Shown here: positions 1-7,737 of the stretch, piece after piece
Layout of the letters: each line of letters opens with the position of its first letter
How positions within the stretch are numbered: position 1 is the stretch's first letter
Assembly (NCBI GenBank): GCA_947490625.1
Contig: CANLHC010000013.1
Location: 1 to 13,820 of the forward strand
Reading direction: 5' to 3'
DNA from: Candidatus Nanopelagicaceae bacterium
GTDB lineage: Bacteria > Actinomycetota > Actinomycetes > Nanopelagicales > Nanopelagicaceae
Length of the DNA: 13,820 nucleotides
The notes under the pieces: generated by a model
Told to the model about the DNA's origin: nothing
Database searches by the model: none
Seen by the model: the letters and a program-made list of their open reading frames with translations, nothing else
Made by a program: the position numbers and the translations under genes

Positions 1-1322
1 ATTAACCACTGCTCATCAAGTCCTGGGGGAGTGATGATTCCGCGGTTAAGCGAGAAGAGCCAATGTGCTTCTGCAATGCCAAAATCTGTCGCCTTGTAAT
101 CTCGGTAGTTACGTACAGCCGTTGTTGACCATGTGACACAGCCCTTTACGCCAAATCCAACTGTGTGGGCAGGAAGCTCAAACTCATCGATAATGGCACT
201 GATTCTATCGAGCGCCTGCATATTGAACGCTTCAGCCTTTGCCATCGCTTCATCTGTGCAGATGCGATCGACAGCGCGAACACCGGCCATCGCGAGTGGA
301 TTTCCGTTAAAGGTTCCAAAGTGAGCCATCTTGCCGTTAGATACATAATCCATGTACTTCTTCTTTCCACCGAATGCTGCAAGTGGAAGTCCTCCGCCGA
401 TAGATTTTGCAAGAGTAATGAGATCTGGCTTAACACCAAGGCGAGCAGCTGCTCCCTTAGGTCCAGCTGTAAGACCGGTCTTTACTTCATCAAAGATGAG
501 AACAACGTCGTACTTATCGCAGAGAGCTCGAACACCTTCGAGATATCCAACATCTGGCAAGACGATCGCTAGATTTTCCAATACTGGTTCAACGATAAAG
601 CAGGCAATCTTCTTTGAATTCTTCTTAAACATCTTCTCGAGAGCTTCGAGGTTATTGAAAGGGACGACGTAGATGTCTCCTGGAACGAGGTTGGCGTCGA
701 TGTAAGCCTTTGGCTTATCTGGATTGCCAATTTTGTCCAGTGGTGGTTTTGATGAAACAACAAATGGGTCATAGCTGCCGTGATAGCCACCCTCAACTTT
801 GAGGATTCCCATCTTCTCTGTGGCAGATCGAGCCACTCGAACCGCATACATTGTTGACTCAGTTCCTGAGTTGGTGAAGCGAACCTGGTCGATACCAAAT
901 CGCTTACAGATTCGCTCAGCGGCATCAGTTGATGTTGGCGAAGGAGTAACAAAGAGCATTCCCTGGCGAAGGGAGGTTTGAATCTCTTCTACAACTATTG
1001 GATTGAGGTGGCCAGCGAGCATTGCACCAAAGCCCATAGATAGATCAAGCAGCTTACGACCATCAACATCGGTCATCCAGGCACCTTCTGCAGATGCGAT
1101 TGAGATTGGGTAAGGGTCCCAATGTTGGAAACTTGAAGTGACACCGAGTGGAAGCGAAGCGAAAGCGCGCTCGCTCTCGGCTGCAGAACCGGCTGTATTT
1201 TTAGTGAAAAGCTTCCATTCATCTGCCAAAACTTGAGCAACTCGCTCTGGTGAAACTGGTTTTGATGAAGCAGGAATATGTCTAAAAGTGCTTGCGTGAT
1301 GCGACTGCATCGAGGAGTACAT
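1..1322 (-). CDS. Class III aminotransferase, glutamate-1-semialdehyde aminomutase-like (partial, 3' end outside window)
   Basis: A PLP-dependent class III (fold type I) aminotransferase, open for 440 codons from ATG at 1322 to the left edge without a stop. The order of motifs is that of the glutamate-1-semialdehyde aminomutase group: TNSGTESTM followed by GGYHGSYD, then FDEVKTG, then LAKSIGGGLPLAAFGG, where the lysine (residue 306) should carry PLP. It is probably not the haem-pathway HemL. It has an extra N-terminal stretch of about 50 residues before the LPLGVTSSFQ region, and no haem genes lie nearby; similar long forms are usually annotated only as 'aspartate aminotransferase family'. 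The substrate cannot be read from the sequence. No good Shine-Dalgarno precedes the ATG, but a promoter candidate lies 29-57 bp upstream. The gene follows nagA on the same strand after 86 bp and may be its own unit. Confidence 0.88.
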   Translation of the reverse strand, partial: MYSSMQSHHASTFRHIPASSKPVSPERVAQVLADEWKLFTKNTAGSAAESERAFASLPLGVTSSFQHWDPYPISIASAEGAWMTDVDGRKLLDLSMGFGAMLAGHLNPIVVEEIQTSLRQGMLFVTPSPTSTDAAERICKRFGIDQVRFTNSGTESTMYAVRVARSATEKMGILKVEGGYHGSYDPFVVSSKPPLDKIGNPDKPKAYIDANLVPGDIYVVPFNNLEALEKMFKKNSKKIACFIVEPVLENLAIVLPDVGYLEGVRALCDKYDVVLIFDEVKTGLTAGPKGAAARLGVKPDLITLAKSIGGGLPLAAFGGKKKYMDYVSNGKMAHFGTFNGNPLAMAGVRAVDRICTDEAMAKAEAFNMQALDRISAIIDEFELPAHTVGFGVKGCVTWSTTAVRNYRDYKATDFGIAEAHWLFSLNRGIITPPGLDEQWL

Positions 1323-1350
1323 TTAATTAAGTCCAATTCGTTAGGGCTTT

Positions 1351-1379
1351 AGTATCTCCGATACTTAAATAAGTTGCAA
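1351..1379 (-). promoter_or_regulatory. Candidate promoter of the aminotransferase gene, with an inverted repeat over the -10
   Basis: Read on the minus strand, TTGCAA (1379-1374) is followed after 17 bp by GATACT (1356-1351), each matching 4 of 6 of the sigma-70-type consensus. Transcription would start about 22 bp before the ATG at 1322. The -10 is one arm of a perfect inverted repeat, AGTATC-3 nt-GATACT (1351-1365), which could be a small operator. A separate 10-bp palindrome, TTATGCATAA, lies just upstream at 1381-1390. I see no T-run terminator for nagA in this 86-bp gap. All of this is motif reading by eye. Confidence 0.4.
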
Positions 1380-1408
1380 GTTATGCATAAGTTACGCGTG
1401 TTTAAACT

Positions 1409-2500
1409 TTAAAAAGTTAACAATTCAATCGTTTTTCCATCAAAATGCAGAATATTTGCCTTATTTCCAACGGCTATAGATCCTATTTTTTCTAGATTTA
1501 AAAGTTTTGCAGGAAGAGTAGAAGATGCATGAACTGCATCAATTAATGAAACCCCATCTTTGTTAATGAAGTTTAAGAACGCTTGTTCCATAGTCAAAGT
1601 ACTTCCTGCCAGTGAATTGTTTCTTTTAAGCCGCGCAATTGAATCTTTGACCTCAACATCAAGTCCGCCAATCGAATACATTCCATCAAAAGAACCCGCA
1701 GCAGACATTGCATCGGTGATAAGGATTGTGCGTTGCAAGGCTTTCGCAACGACGGCTTCAATTACTTCCTTCGGAACGTGGACCCCATCATTAATGAGCT
1801 CTAGTGCAATCGTAGAATCATTGAGTACATGTGTCGCCATTGATTCGTCAGTGAGATTCTTCGACATGGCATTACTAAAGTGTGTAACAACCTGTGCCCC
1901 GGCTGTGATAGCTCTTTTAGTAGTCGCAGCATCAGCATCAGAATGGCCAATTGCGGCAACAATTCCTTGAGATGAGAGCCATTCGATAGATTCAATGGCT
2001 CCCTCTAGCTCTGGTGCAATAGTCACCATGCGGATAGAGCCTTGTCCTGCCTCGATCAGAGATTTAACTTCATCGAGGGCGGGGTGTCGAAGTAGATCTG
2101 GATTATGTGCTCCGCATTTTGCCGACGATAGATATGGACCCTCAAGATGAATTCCCGCTAACTCACCGGACGCAACTAATGGAATGAGAGAGGCAATCTG
2201 TTCTTTCAAAGAAGAGATATCTGCAGTGACAAGACTTGCAATCTGCGAGGTTGTTCCGGCATTTTGGTGAGTGGCTATCGCTTGCTTCACATGTGATGGG
2301 TTGGAATCACTGAAGTAATATCCGCCACCGCCATGAGAATGAATATCGACAAAGCCTGGGATGAGGGTGCCAGGGTATTTGTGACCAGAATTTAACTCAT
2401 CCCCATAATTAATGGCGGTGATGATTCCTTGATCAACTGTAATTTCTACTTTTTCGCGAATCTGCCCAGCAATAACGGCGTTCTTTGCAGAAATGATCAT
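1409..2500 (-). CDS. nagA: N-acetylglucosamine-6-phosphate deacetylase
   Basis: Cytosolic amidohydrolase that removes acetate from GlcNAc-6-phosphate, giving glucosamine-6-phosphate in amino-sugar and cell-wall recycling. At 363 residues it is slightly short for the family but complete. Visible metal and substrate motifs, in order: DIHSHGG (His54, His56), HLEGPYLS (Glu120), TIAPEL, GHSDAD (His186), THFSNAMS (His207), INDGVHV, and TDAMSAAG with the catalytic-type Asp263. The first metal pair HxH is present, as in Bacillus-type enzymes and unlike E. coli NagA. The ATG overlaps the stop of the upstream TetR gene (ATGA), so translation is probably coupled; there is no separate Shine-Dalgarno. No nagB or sugar transporter is in the window. 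Confidence 0.93.
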   Translation of the reverse strand: MIISAKNAVIAGQIREKVEITVDQGIITAINYGDELNSGHKYPGTLIPGFVDIHSHGGGGYYFSDSNPSHVKQAIATHQNAGTTSQIASLVTADISSLKEQIASLIPLVASGELAGIHLEGPYLSSAKCGAHNPDLLRHPALDEVKSLIEAGQGSIRMVTIAPELEGAIESIEWLSSQGIVAAIGHSDADAATTKRAITAGAQVVTHFSNAMSKNLTDESMATHVLNDSTIALELINDGVHVPKEVIEAVVAKALQRTILITDAMSAAGSFDGMYSIGGLDVEVKDSIARLKRNNSLAGSTLTMEQAFLNFINKDGVSLIDAVHASSTLPAKLLNLEKIGSIAVGNKANILHFDGKTIELLTF

Positions 2501-3105
2501 TTGAGAAATACTCGATCAACAACCATATCGATGAGTTTGTACCACTCTTCGGGATCCATCCTGTCGTCAACAAAGTCATCGACAATCATGCCCAGGGTGT
2601 AGGCCTGAACTAATACAGCGCCTGCGTGAGCGTCAAAATCAGTGGCGTAAAAACCTTTATTTCTGGCTTCATTAATCAAGTCAATAAGCGCATCGGTAAG
2701 GCGAGATTGTTCTTCTGCGAGCTTTTTCTTAAAGCGAGGATTATTCTCAGCGGCGGCAATAGCGCGAGCTCTTTGAAAGCGAGTTTTGCTGTATGCAGGA
2801 TCTTGGGTAAATCGAGTGATCATCTTTAAGCCATTGACTAGGTCTTCTCGACTTTTGATCTTCGCTAGCATTCCAACTATCGCTGCAACACTTCGATCCA
2901 CCCACGCTGCATAACGTTCAACCTGAGCGACTTCGAGAAGCTCTCCAAGGTCTTCAAAGTGATGATAGAGACTTCCTTTAGAGATTCCAGATTTCTCTAG
3001 AATTTCATCGACTGCGATTTCACCCGGGAGTTTTTCATCGAGAATCTCGATCGTTGTTGCTATCAGAAGCGATTTTGTGGGGTGAATTCGGGAAGCCATA
3101 CCCAT
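2497..3105 (-). CDS. TetR-family transcriptional regulator
   Basis: A 202-residue protein with the usual TetR layout. An N-terminal helix-turn-helix lies at about residues 25-55 (VDEILEKSGISKGSLYHHF, where the final YHHF is the hallmark of the recognition-helix end). An all-helical ligand-binding domain with no recognisable specificity follows. It is probably a repressor answering to a small molecule. It lies between the kynureninase gene (48 bp upstream, same strand) and nagA (4-bp overlap), so those two are the natural targets; this is inference from position. The start could be ATG 3105 or the in-frame ATG at 3099; neither has a strong Shine-Dalgarno. A palindrome at 4383-4403 is a candidate binding site. 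Confidence 0.9.
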   Translation of the reverse strand: MGMASRIHPTKSLLIATTIEILDEKLPGEIAVDEILEKSGISKGSLYHHFEDLGELLEVAQVERYAAWVDRSVAAIVGMLAKIKSREDLVNGLKMITRFTQDPAYSKTRFQRARAIAAAENNPRFKKKLAEEQSRLTDALIDLINEARNKGFYATDFDAHAGAVLVQAYTLGMIVDDFVDDRMDPEEWYKLIDMVVDRVFLK

Positions 3106-3153
3106 ATTAAACTCTATGAAGCTATTGCAGGAAAGCCTTCAAGAATGGAGTCT

Positions 3154-4428
3154 TTAAGTCACCCTGGTATCTGACTTGGTGATCTTCTCATATTGGCGAC
3201 TAGCGACCAGATCACGCATACGTTGAAATCCATCCCACACTTCAACATAAGAGGTTGGAAGTGGTGCGATAGCTAGGCGAATAGAGCTTGGAGTGCGGTA
3301 ATCAGGAATCACGTGAGCGAATTGACGAAGTGCCACACAAATACGAGCTGCATCAGGATGTCCAAGTGAAATATGTCCACCGCGCTCATGCGCATTCCGA
3401 GATGTAAGTAGCGTAAAGCCAAGATCTGCTAGCCAAGCATCGTAGAGGTCGATCATCATCTGCGTTCCGGTTGCAGCTTTATTTGCTATCGCAGAAATCG
3501 TTGCCTCTTCAATCATTGAAAATGCTGACTTGACGCATCGAAGTCCGATGATTGATGGGCTTGCAATTTGAAAACCACGAATACCTTCTGCGCGCTCAAA
3601 TACTGGGCCCATTCCAAATTGATCACCTTGCGAAAACCATCCTTGAATGGGAACCTGAAGTTCTGCCTGAACTCGCTTGTTTACATATAACCAAGCGGGA
3701 GAACCAGGACCTGAGTTCCCATACTTATATGTACAACCCACCGCGATATCGACTCCGTTTGCATCAAAATTCATCTCAATTGCACCAACGGCGTGACTGG
3801 CATCCCACAATAAAAAAGCGCCATGACTGCGCACTAAGTCAGTTAATGACTTAATGTCATTACGAGCACCGGATCGATACTGAATCACTTCAAGGGTAAC
3901 AAGTGCGACGTCAGGGTTTAAATACTTCTCTAGAATTTCAGGCGTTATTCGCTCATTCTCAGCGCTTCCTGGTGATTCATTATCAATAATGACGAGGTTA
4001 AGTCCAAGCTGCTTCGCAATGCCATCAAGAATGTAACGATCTGTTGGAAAATTTGCGGCATCAGTAATAATGGTTTTGCGACCGGGGCGAGCATTAATTG
4101 CAGCTAGGGCCAACTGGTAGAAATTAACCGACGTTGTATCGCATACCAATACTTGACCGGCTGCCGCCCCAAGGGTCGCCCGCCCAAGCAGATCTCCTGT
4201 TGGTTGCGCCTCATCAACCCAATGGCCCCAACCAGTGACTACTTCGGCTGCCCATTCACCGGTCATGAATTCATTGACAGCCGAAACGGTAGCAATCGGT
4301 AATCGACCCAAAGAGTTGCCATCGAGGTAACACATTTCTGGGTCTGTGATCACAAAGAGTGATCTAAAGCCCCGTAGCGGATCGCTCTCATCAAGTGAGA
4401 GCGCGTATTCGCGGTCAGTAACCATCAT
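3154..4428 (-). CDS. kynU: Kynureninase
   Basis: PLP enzyme (EC 3.7.1.3) that splits L-kynurenine into anthranilate and alanine in tryptophan breakdown. It has 424 residues, the normal length. The opening block YLDGNSLG (about 34-41) is diagnostic. WDASHAVGA carries Asp209, which should contact the PLP ring nitrogen, and His212. The PLP lysine is Lys235 in CTYKYGNSGPG. The later blocks GWFSQGDQF and GFQIASPSI are also typical. No tryptophan dioxygenase or formamidase gene is in the window, so the source of kynurenine is unknown; uptake or genes elsewhere are possible. The start is one of two adjacent ATGs (4428 and 4425), only 24 bp from the divergent ABC-F start and without a Shine-Dalgarno. 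It is followed by the TetR gene and nagA in a probable operon. Confidence 0.93.
   Translation of the reverse strand: MMVTDREYALSLDESDPLRGFRSLFVITDPEMCYLDGNSLGRLPIATVSAVNEFMTGEWAAEVVTGWGHWVDEAQPTGDLLGRATLGAAAGQVLVCDTTSVNFYQLALAAINARPGRKTIITDAANFPTDRYILDGIAKQLGLNLVIIDNESPGSAENERITPEILEKYLNPDVALVTLEVIQYRSGARNDIKSLTDLVRSHGAFLLWDASHAVGAIEMNFDANGVDIAVGCTYKYGNSGPGSPAWLYVNKRVQAELQVPIQGWFSQGDQFGMGPVFERAEGIRGFQIASPSIIGLRCVKSAFSMIEEATISAIANKAATGTQMMIDLYDAWLADLGFTLLTSRNAHERGGHISLGHPDAARICVALRQFAHVIPDYRTPSSIRLAIAPLPTSYVEVWDGFQRMRDLVASRQYEKITKSDTRVT
4383..4403. promoter_or_regulatory. Perfect 8-bp inverted repeat inside the 5' end of kynU, possible operator
   Basis: CGCTCTCA (4383-4390) and TGAGAGCG (4396-4403) are exact reverse complements separated by 5 nt. 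The site covers codons 9-15 of the kynureninase gene and lies 50 bp before the ABC-F start on the other strand. Its size and symmetry suit a TetR-type operator, and a TetR gene is two genes away, but that link is inference. In kynU mRNA it would fold as a hairpin shortly after the start codon. Confidence 0.35.
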
Positions 4429-4452
4429 GGCTCAAAGGTACGCTTCTCCACT
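4429..4452. promoter_or_regulatory. 24-bp divergent spacer with overlapping -10-like boxes, probable leaderless starts
   Basis: This is the whole gap between the kynU and ABC-F start codons. Neither start has a Shine-Dalgarno. On the minus strand TACCTT (4440-4435) ends 6 nt before the kynU ATG. On the plus strand TACGCT (4439-4444) ends 8 nt before the ABC-F ATG. Both fit the loose actinobacterial -10 pattern TAnnnT at the distance expected for leaderless transcripts. The minus-strand box has a weak -35 (TTGCGC) 17 bp upstream; I see no convincing -35 on the plus strand. Confidence 0.3.
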
Positions 4453-6219
4453 ATGGCGCGCAATCTTGTTAATCTCGAAGGAGTAAGCAAAGCCTTTGAT
4501 ATTCGCGCATTGCTTGTGAAAGTCTCGATCGGGGTTTCAGAAGGCGATCGAATCGGAATTGTTGGCCGAAATGGCGCTGGCAAAAGCACGTTAATGAAAA
4601 TCATCGCAGGAATAGAAAGTCCTGATGAGGGTCGAGTTACTCAAGGAAACTCTGTGCGTGTAGGAATGCTTTCGCAAGTAGATGTCGCGGATAAAAATGC
4701 AACAGTGGGCGATATTGTCATTGGCGATCGAGCGAAACATGAATGGGCAAGTGATCCCAAAATTCGCGAAGTCTTTACCGGACTTTTTGGCGGCTTTGAC
4801 GATCACCTCTTTGAGCGAGTATTTATCACTCTCTCTGGTGGCGAGAAGCGTCGAGTGGGGCTAGCAAAACTTCTTATCGATGAACTTGATCTGATTATGC
4901 TTGATGAACCAACGAACCATCTCGATGTCGAAGGTGTTGATTGGCTTGCGCGGTATTTAAATGGAAGAAAAGATCTAGCAGTCCTCGTTGTTACTCACGA
5001 TCGCTGGTTCTTGGATGCAGTTACTGATCGCACCTGGGAAGTCGTTTCTGGCGCTCTCGAAGAATATGACGGTGGATATTCAGCTTATGTATTGGCAAAG
5101 GCAGAGCGCGCTCGCCAGGCAAGTGCGATGGATGCGCGAAGAAATAGCCTCATAAGAAAAGAGCTGGCATGGCTTCGTCGTGGTGCGCCAGCGCAAACTG
5201 TGAAACCAAAATTTCGAGTCGATGCGGCAAATGAACTGATTAGCAGCGAGCCTGCCCCACGAGATAAATCAGAACTACTTAAATTTGCGCTCAATCGTCT
5301 TGGTCGTACAGTCCTTGAGTACCAACACGCAAAAATTTCGGCTGGAGATAAAGAGTTGATTAGCGAATTGACGTGGAATATCGGCCCCGGTGATCGTTTC
5401 GGAATAGTCGGAGTAAATGGCGCTGGCAAAACAACGCTAATGCGCACTATGGCTTCAGAAATTGAAGTGGCAGCAGGAAAACTTGTTACCGGTATTACCG
5501 TGAAGATTGCATTTCTCACCCAGCATTTAGATGAATTAGATCCGACATGGCGAGTGCTTGAAGCAGTTGAAAATGTTGCAAATCACATTGAAATAGGTAA
5601 GGGGCGCACCCTTTCGGCCTCTCAACTCTGTGAGCGACTTGGCTTTGATCGCGATGGTCAATGGACCCCCGTTGGGGATCTTTCCGGTGGAGAAAAGAGA
5701 CGTTTGCAATTAACTCGGTTGTTAATGGATTCTCCGAATGTGCTCTTACTTGATGAGCCAACAAATGATTTTGATATCGAAACCTTGACCGAGCTTGAGG
5801 ATCTCTTAGATAGCTATGGCGGAACACTTATTGTGATCTCACACGATCGGTACTTCTTAGAGCGCGTCTGCGATCGCTTTGTTGGCCTCATGGGAGACCA
5901 AGAGCTCCGCGACCTCCCAAGAGGGGTAGATCAATATCTGGAACATCGCGCACAGACATCATCAAATACTGCACAGAGCAATTCAGGGAAAGTATCAAAC
6001 GCTGCACAAGAACGAGCGCTGAAAAAGGATCTCACCAGAGTTGAACGACAGATACAGAAAGCGAAAGAGAAAGTGGCAAATCTGACCCTAGAACAAGAAA
6101 GTGCATCCTTTGATGCGACTCGATTAAGTGAAATTTCACTTGAACTCGTTCAACTAGAGAAGGAATTGATAGCACGCGAAGAAGAATGGCTTGAAATTAC
6201 TCTTAAATTAGAAAATTAG
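4453..6219 (+). CDS. uup: ABC-F family ATPase, Uup-like
   Basis: A cytosolic protein of 588 residues with two ATP-binding cassettes and no membrane domain. ABC-F proteins of this kind act on ribosomes, and Uup has been tied to ribosome and DNA-branch functions. Cassette 1: Walker A GRNGAGKST (38-46), signature LSGGE (127-131), Walker B with LDEPTNHLD (Asp151, Glu152). Cassette 2: Walker A GVNGAGKTT (320-328), signature LSGGE (410-414), Walker B LDEPTNDFD (Asp434, Glu435). The SHDRYFLERVCDRFVGL block and the charged Lys/Glu-rich, probably coiled-coil tail from about 510 to the end are the Uup features. An antibiotic-resistance or EttA-like assignment is less likely because of that tail. It is divergent from kynU and 14 bp before the next gene, with which it is probably co-transcribed. 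Confidence 0.88.
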   Translation: MARNLVNLEGVSKAFDIRALLVKVSIGVSEGDRIGIVGRNGAGKSTLMKIIAGIESPDEGRVTQGNSVRVGMLSQVDVADKNATVGDIVIGDRAKHEWASDPKIREVFTGLFGGFDDHLFERVFITLSGGEKRRVGLAKLLIDELDLIMLDEPTNHLDVEGVDWLARYLNGRKDLAVLVVTHDRWFLDAVTDRTWEVVSGALEEYDGGYSAYVLAKAERARQASAMDARRNSLIRKELAWLRRGAPAQTVKPKFRVDAANELISSEPAPRDKSELLKFALNRLGRTVLEYQHAKISAGDKELISELTWNIGPGDRFGIVGVNGAGKTTLMRTMASEIEVAAGKLVTGITVKIAFLTQHLDELDPTWRVLEAVENVANHIEIGKGRTLSASQLCERLGFDRDGQWTPVGDLSGGEKRRLQLTRLLMDSPNVLLLDEPTNDFDIETLTELEDLLDSYGGTLIVISHDRYFLERVCDRFVGLMGDQELRDLPRGVDQYLEHRAQTSSNTAQSNSGKVSNAAQERALKKDLTRVERQIQKAKEKVANLTLEQESASFDATRLSEISLELVQLEKELIAREEEWLEITLKLEN

Positions 6220-6233
6220 AATAAAGTCAGAAC

Positions 6234-7187
6234 ATGAAGCATAAGCGCCTAGATTTCCTGGCAGCTATCTCCGGCGTACTTATTGCCCTACAAGCGCGAG
6301 CAAATGGTGAACTTTCGCATCGCCTTGAGAACGGGCTCCAAGCAGCGCTTATTTCATTCTCTTCAGGGCTAATCATCATCGCGACTATTGCGCTCTTTAA
6401 TCCTGCAATTAAGCAAGGCGTGCGCACACTTAGCCGTGCAGTCAAAGCAAGAGATTTACCACCATGGACACTCTTTGCCGGCATGCTGGGCGGAGCTTTC
6501 ATCGCAGTACAAACTCACATCGTTCCTTTACTTGGAGTTGCCATCTATTCAGTTGCTTCGATCGCGGGCCAAAGCGCCGTCTCATTACTTGTTGATCGAA
6601 TGGGCCTCACTGGAGGCGGAAAAAAGCAGATCACGCCTCGTCGCGTACTGGCAGCACTTGTTACCGTTTTTGCAGTTTTTATCTCAGTGGCCGATCGCCT
6701 CGACGGTAAAAATCTCTCTATTCTTGCGGTGATTCTTGGTGTTGCTTCTGGTGGCATTGTGGGATTGCAACGAGCACTTAATGGTCGAATCAACGAACAT
6801 TCTCATCAGAGTTTTACGACTTCATTTCTGAATTTCGCAATGGGGTTAACTTTCCTTACTATCTTGCTTCTCGCCACATATGTCGTGGGAGATTTTGACT
6901 TTTCACCTCTTCCTTCGGGACCATGGTGGATCTATGCCGGTGGAGTACTAGGTGTTGTCTACGTTGCATTTACTTCAACAATTGTGCAACACCTTGGTGT
7001 CTTAACGTTCACACTCATTAGTGTTGGCGGACAACTGGTCGGCTCTCTTTTGATCGATCTCTTTTCACCGACGCCAGGGGTGCAGATAAGCATTTACCTT
7101 GTTACAGGAATTATTCTTACTTACCTCGGAGTGCTTGTCGGTGGCGTACGAAATTCACAATTAAAGAAAGCAGCCACAAAGAAATAA
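6234..7187 (+). CDS. DMT-superfamily membrane protein, YdcZ/DUF606 type
   Basis: An integral membrane protein of 317 residues with about ten hydrophobic segments; its transported substrate is unknown. The two halves are clearly a duplication. LQARANGEL (19-27) matches LQRALNGRI (178-186). WTLFAGMLGGAF near 78-89 matches WWIYAGGVLGVV near 231-242. GQSAVSLLVDRMG (112-124) matches GQLVGSLLIDLFS (266-278). This two-times-five-helix arrangement with a glutamine/asparagine motif in the first helix of each half is that of the DUF606 group of drug/metabolite transporters. The C-terminus is a short Lys-rich tail. The ATG is 14 bp after the ABC-F stop, with only a weak AAAG as ribosome site. The last 71 bp overlap the end of dedA on the opposite strand. 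Confidence 0.85.
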   Translation: MKHKRLDFLAAISGVLIALQARANGELSHRLENGLQAALISFSSGLIIIATIALFNPAIKQGVRTLSRAVKARDLPPWTLFAGMLGGAFIAVQTHIVPLLGVAIYSVASIAGQSAVSLLVDRMGLTGGGKKQITPRRVLAALVTVFAVFISVADRLDGKNLSILAVILGVASGGIVGLQRALNGRINEHSHQSFTTSFLNFAMGLTFLTILLLATYVVGDFDFSPLPSGPWWIYAGGVLGVVYVAFTSTIVQHLGVLTFTLISVGGQLVGSLLIDLFSPTPGVQISIYLVTGIILTYLGVLVGGVRNSQLKKAATKK

Positions 7188-7737
7188 AGATCCAGCCGAT
7201 CGTGACTGCAGAAGTCTTAACCCAAGGCAGCGATGCAGCATAAAACCCCGACATTGTGATTCCAACGCCCCAGATCAGTGCACCCAACGAATTAGCAAGT
7301 AAGAATTTGTAATAGTTCATGCGGGTTGCTCCCGCGATAGGCGGCACAAAGGTTCTCACCCAAGGAATAAAGCGTGAACCTACGACGGCCCAGAAACCAT
7401 ACTTGTCGTAGTAAATCTCGGATTTAACGATCATCTTCTGGACTCGCGCGGATTTATTTCGTTCAAGATACGGTCGTCCTATAACACGTCCAAAGACAAA
7501 ACCAACCTGGTCGCCTAAAAATGCTGCCATAAAGACCACCACGGAAAGAGTGAACGCATCAATATCTCCATGGGTTGATGCAACTATTCCCGCCGCAAAG
7601 AGAAGGGAGTCCCCAGGAAGGAAAAATCCCAGCATCACACCGGTCTCAATAAAAATAATCGTGCCGACAGTTAAGTAAAAAATCAAAGGGGCAAGATTCT
7701 GAAATTCTTCAACGAAGAATTTTGTCAGATCACTCAT
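7117..7737 (-). CDS. DedA family membrane protein
   Basis: A 206-residue polytopic inner-membrane protein of the DedA/VTT family, some members of which flip undecaprenyl phosphate or phosphatidylethanolamine. Family signatures are present: a membrane Glu at 31 followed by FFLPGDSLLF (38-47), and the re-entrant block GSRFIPWVRTFVPPIAG (120-136) with its conserved arginines, then MNYYKFLLANSLGALIW. The ATG overlaps the stop of the malic enzyme gene by 4 bp (ATGA), and dedA is the last gene of the upp unit. Its final 71 bp are antisense to the end of the DMT gene, and no terminator hairpin is visible between the two. The substrate is not predictable. Confidence 0.92.
   Translation of the reverse strand: MSDLTKFFVEEFQNLAPLIFYLTVGTIIFIETGVMLGFFLPGDSLLFAAGIVASTHGDIDAFTLSVVVFMAAFLGDQVGFVFGRVIGRPYLERNKSARVQKMIVKSEIYYDKYGFWAVVGSRFIPWVRTFVPPIAGATRMNYYKFLLANSLGALIWGVGITMSGFYAASLPWVKTSAVTIGWIFISLWLLSLIVNFVRHRQALRGK

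Noticed and set aside
5085..5827. Long open frames opposite the ABC-F gene
   Set aside because: They mirror the codon pattern of the Walker and signature regions and show no protein-like motifs.
4453..6219. Many GATCG / CGATCG words, one of them GCGATCGC, as a possible HIP1-like repeat
   Set aside because: They fall in frame as Asp-Arg, Asp-His and similar codons, the full octamer is not repeated often, and GATCG is common throughout the window as ordinary codon use.
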